The translations under genes were made by a program, and so were the position numbers. From GCA-2861595 sp035525365 (lineage in GTDB: Bacteria; Actinomycetota; Acidimicrobiia; Acidimicrobiales; GCA-2861595), in contig DATLEK010000090.1 in the NCBI GenBank assembly GCA_035525365.1, positions 35,194 through 99,193 on the forward strand: 64,000 nt of DNA. The letters run 5' to 3'. The notes beneath the pieces were generated by a model that searched no databases, had not been told where the DNA came from, and worked only from the letters and a program-made list of their open reading frames with translations. This document shows positions 62,473 through 64,000 of this stretch, one piece after another (position 1 is the stretch's first letter; each line of letters begins with the position of its first letter).

Positions 62473-62834
62473 GCCGATGTCTCCGCCGCGGTGCCCGAGG
62501 ACCGGCGCCAGGGCTTCCAGAAGTTCCCGGCGAGGGTGTTGCGCACAGCCTCGAAGGTGAGCAATCCGACGATGGGGATGGCGACGAAGAACAGCAGCTC
62601 GTCCACCGGGAACCCCGGCAGGATCTCCCACCCGGTGGTGAGCCGCTCGCTGAAGCTCCAGTGGTCACGGGCGATGGCAATCAGGTCCCACACCACGAAC
62701 ACCGAAGCGGTTGGGACGACAGCGGACAGCAGGCGACGGGGCCGGCGCCACACCCGGGCCCGGAACATGAACTCGAGCGGAAGGGTGCCCACAAGGCATA
62801 TCCCCATGAGCAAGACGTACTGGAAGCGGTCCAT
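62469..62834 (-). CDS. crtYc: Lycopene cyclase subunit CrtYc-like
   Basis: 121 residues with three membrane segments and the cyclase motif PGFPVDELLFFVAIPIVGLL (PxDE). It pairs with CrtYd, whose gene overlaps as ATGA. Together they convert lycopene to rings, beta-type if CrtZ is their partner. First gene of the minus-strand carotenoid operon, divergent from dxs. Confidence 0.9.
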   Translation of the reverse strand: MDRFQYVLLMGICLVGTLPLEFMFRARVWRRPRRLLSAVVPTASVFVVWDLIAIARDHWSFSERLTTGWEILPGFPVDELLFFVAIPIVGLLTFEAVRNTLAGNFWKPWRRSSGTAAETSA

Positions 62835-62884
62835 GAGACATGATCGCCGAGCGGGGCACTCGCACCCACCCGCGGGCCGACAGG

Positions 62885-62890
62885 TACGGT
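62885..62890 (+). promoter_or_regulatory. -10 box of a leaderless dxs promoter
   Basis: TACGGT ends nine bases before the dxs ATG, and no Shine-Dalgarno precedes the start codon. The 65-bp gap also carries the crtYc promoter on the other strand. Confidence 0.4.
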
Positions 62891-62899
62891 GGGCCTGAA

Positions 62900-64000
62900 A
62901 TGTTGCTCGAGAAGATCGAGAGCCCGGACGACCTGCGGTCGCTTGATCTCGAACAACTACGCGTCCTCGCCGAGGAGATCCGTGAGTTCGTCGTCCAGGC
63001 CGTCTCCGTCACCGGCGGTCACCTCGGGTCCAACCTCGGAGCCGTCGAGCTGACCCTCGCCGTTCACCGCGTCTTCGACTCCCCCCGGGACGTCATCCTG
63101 TGGGACACCGGCCACCAGGCCTACGTGCACAAGATCGTCACCGGGCGTGCAAAGCGTTTCGACGAGCTGCGACAGGAAGGCGGCCTCTCCGGCTACCCGA
63201 ACCGCGCCGAATCCGAGCACGACTGGGTTGAGAACAGCCATGCGTCGACGATCCTGAGCTACGCACACGGTCTGTCCACGTCGGTTGCGAAGGGCTTCAC
63301 CGACCGGCGCGTCGTCGCTGTGATCGGCGACGGATCGATGACCGGGGGTATGGCCTACGAGGCGCTCAACAATCTCGGCCACAGCCGCACGCGCTGCGTC
63401 ATCATCCTCAACGACAACGGCCGGTCGTATGCGCCGACCGTGTCGTCGCTCACCGAAAGCATGAGCCGTCTCCGACTGAGCCCGCAGTACCTCAACCTTC
63501 GTCACCGCGCCGAGCAGGTGGTAAGCGAGTTGCCGGGCGTCGGTCCCTACATGACCAAGGCGTGGAAGGGCGTCACCGCGGCGATGCGCGAGGTGGTCGA
63601 ACCTCCCGCGTTCTTCGAGGCGCTCGGCGTTCGTTACGTCGGTCCCATCGACGGTCACGACATTGCAGGACTCGAGGACGCATTGCGCAATGCGGCGGAC
63701 TTCGAGGGTCCGATCGTCGTGCATGTGCTCACGCAAAAGGGCCGTGGCTATCCGCCGGCCGAAGACGACGACGAGAAGTGCCTGCACGACGCGCCGGTGT
63801 TCGACGTCGCCACGGGGCCAGGCGCGTCGACGCTGAGCGGCTACACCGAGGCCTTCTCCGAGGCGCTCATCGCCGAAGCCGAACGCAGCCCCCAGATCAT
63901 GGCGATCACTGCGGCTATGCCAGGGCCCACCGGCCTCCTCCCGTTCCAGGCGCGCTTTCCCGACCGTTTCGTCGACGTCGGCATCGCCGAGCAGCACGCG
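62900..64000 (+). CDS. dxs: 1-deoxy-D-xylulose-5-phosphate synthase, 5' part
   Basis: First enzyme of the MEP isoprenoid pathway: joins pyruvate and glyceraldehyde 3-phosphate with thiamine diphosphate. 367 residues are visible before the window ends (full length about 620-640). Landmarks: GGHLGSNLGAVELTLAVHRV, DTGHQAYVHKI (His), the thiamine motif GDGSMTGGMAYEALNN, and NDNGRSYAPTVSSL, ending at VGIAEQHA of the transketolase central domain. It supplies precursors for the carotenoid genes next to it, from which it is divergently transcribed. Confidence 0.96.
   Translation, partial: MLLEKIESPDDLRSLDLEQLRVLAEEIREFVVQAVSVTGGHLGSNLGAVELTLAVHRVFDSPRDVILWDTGHQAYVHKIVTGRAKRFDELRQEGGLSGYPNRAESEHDWVENSHASTILSYAHGLSTSVAKGFTDRRVVAVIGDGSMTGGMAYEALNNLGHSRTRCVIILNDNGRSYAPTVSSLTESMSRLRLSPQYLNLRHRAEQVVSELPGVGPYMTKAWKGVTAAMREVVEPPAFFEALGVRYVGPIDGHDIAGLEDALRNAADFEGPIVVHVLTQKGRGYPPAEDDDEKCLHDAPVFDVATGPGASTLSGYTEAFSEALIAEAERSPQIMAITAAMPGPTGLLPFQARFPDRFVDVGIAEQHA

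Noticed and set aside
1..64000. CRISPR array
   Set aside because: No regularly spaced 24-40 bp repeats with unique spacers were seen; the tandem repeats found are 9-15 bp without spacers.

Overview
The window is high-GC DNA from what looks like an actinobacterium, perhaps of the class Acidimicrobiia. The reasons are strong G/C bias at third codon positions, frequent GTG starts, many 1-4 base stop/start overlaps, several apparently leaderless promoters (a TAnnnT box 6-10 bases before ATG), an HU protein with a Lys/Ala/Pro tail, and a two-subunit CrtYc/CrtYd lycopene cyclase. The taxonomic call is inference.

Left part (1-28.6 kb) is accessory DNA. It opens with the end of an unknown gene and a type I restriction-modification operon transcribed hsdR-hsdS-hsdM (0.7-6.3 kb). 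Next come a small operon (winged-helix-like protein, short SSB, ParA-like ATPase), a VirD4/TraG-like coupling ATPase, an excisionase-like HTH protein, HU, a TM0106-type RecB-like nuclease, a transposase remnant, a TIR-domain protein with a frameshift, a winged-helix gene, a small membrane protein, and a gene-free stretch with four 9-bp iteron-like repeats. From 26.6 back to 17.8 kb runs a Tad/Flp-type pilus operon (SAF/CpaB, CpaE, CpaF, TadB, TadC, pilin, two TadE-like, one TadG-like, three export or envelope proteins), nearly every gene overlapping the next. A second excisionase-like HTH gene and a LysM membrane protein close the block. A coupling ATPase, SSB, ParA and a Tad machine, with no visible relaxase, VirB4 or integrase, make this the best candidate for an unusual DNA-transfer or secretion system.

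Middle part (28.7-37.3 kb) holds a 1,787-residue secreted Kelch/IPT/Fn3 protein coupled to a TrmB-like regulator. Upstream is a second operon of a LuxR-type response regulator and a winged-helix protein. The two operons have nearly matching promoters and ribosome-binding sites. A tRNA-Ala(CGC) follows.

Right part (37.3-64 kb) is mostly chromosomal housekeeping: molybdenum cofactor genes moeA-moaA-moaC, an FmdB zinc ribbon, an orphan SAF/CpaB-like protein behind a strong inverted repeat, a VapBC pair, UppP, TldD/TldE, a lysylphosphatidylglycerol-synthase-like membrane protein, and a PAP2-polyprenyl synthase fusion. An RHS polymorphic toxin (NHL, YD and RCC1 repeats, two frameshifts) sits beside a candidate lipoprotein immunity gene. 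The carotenoid cluster follows: crtI-crtB-glycosyltransferase on the plus strand, converging with crtYc-crtYd-crtZ-acyltransferase on the minus strand. Together with the prenyl synthase and the dxs gene that runs off the right end, these predict synthesis of a cyclised, hydroxylated, glycosylated and possibly acylated carotenoid.
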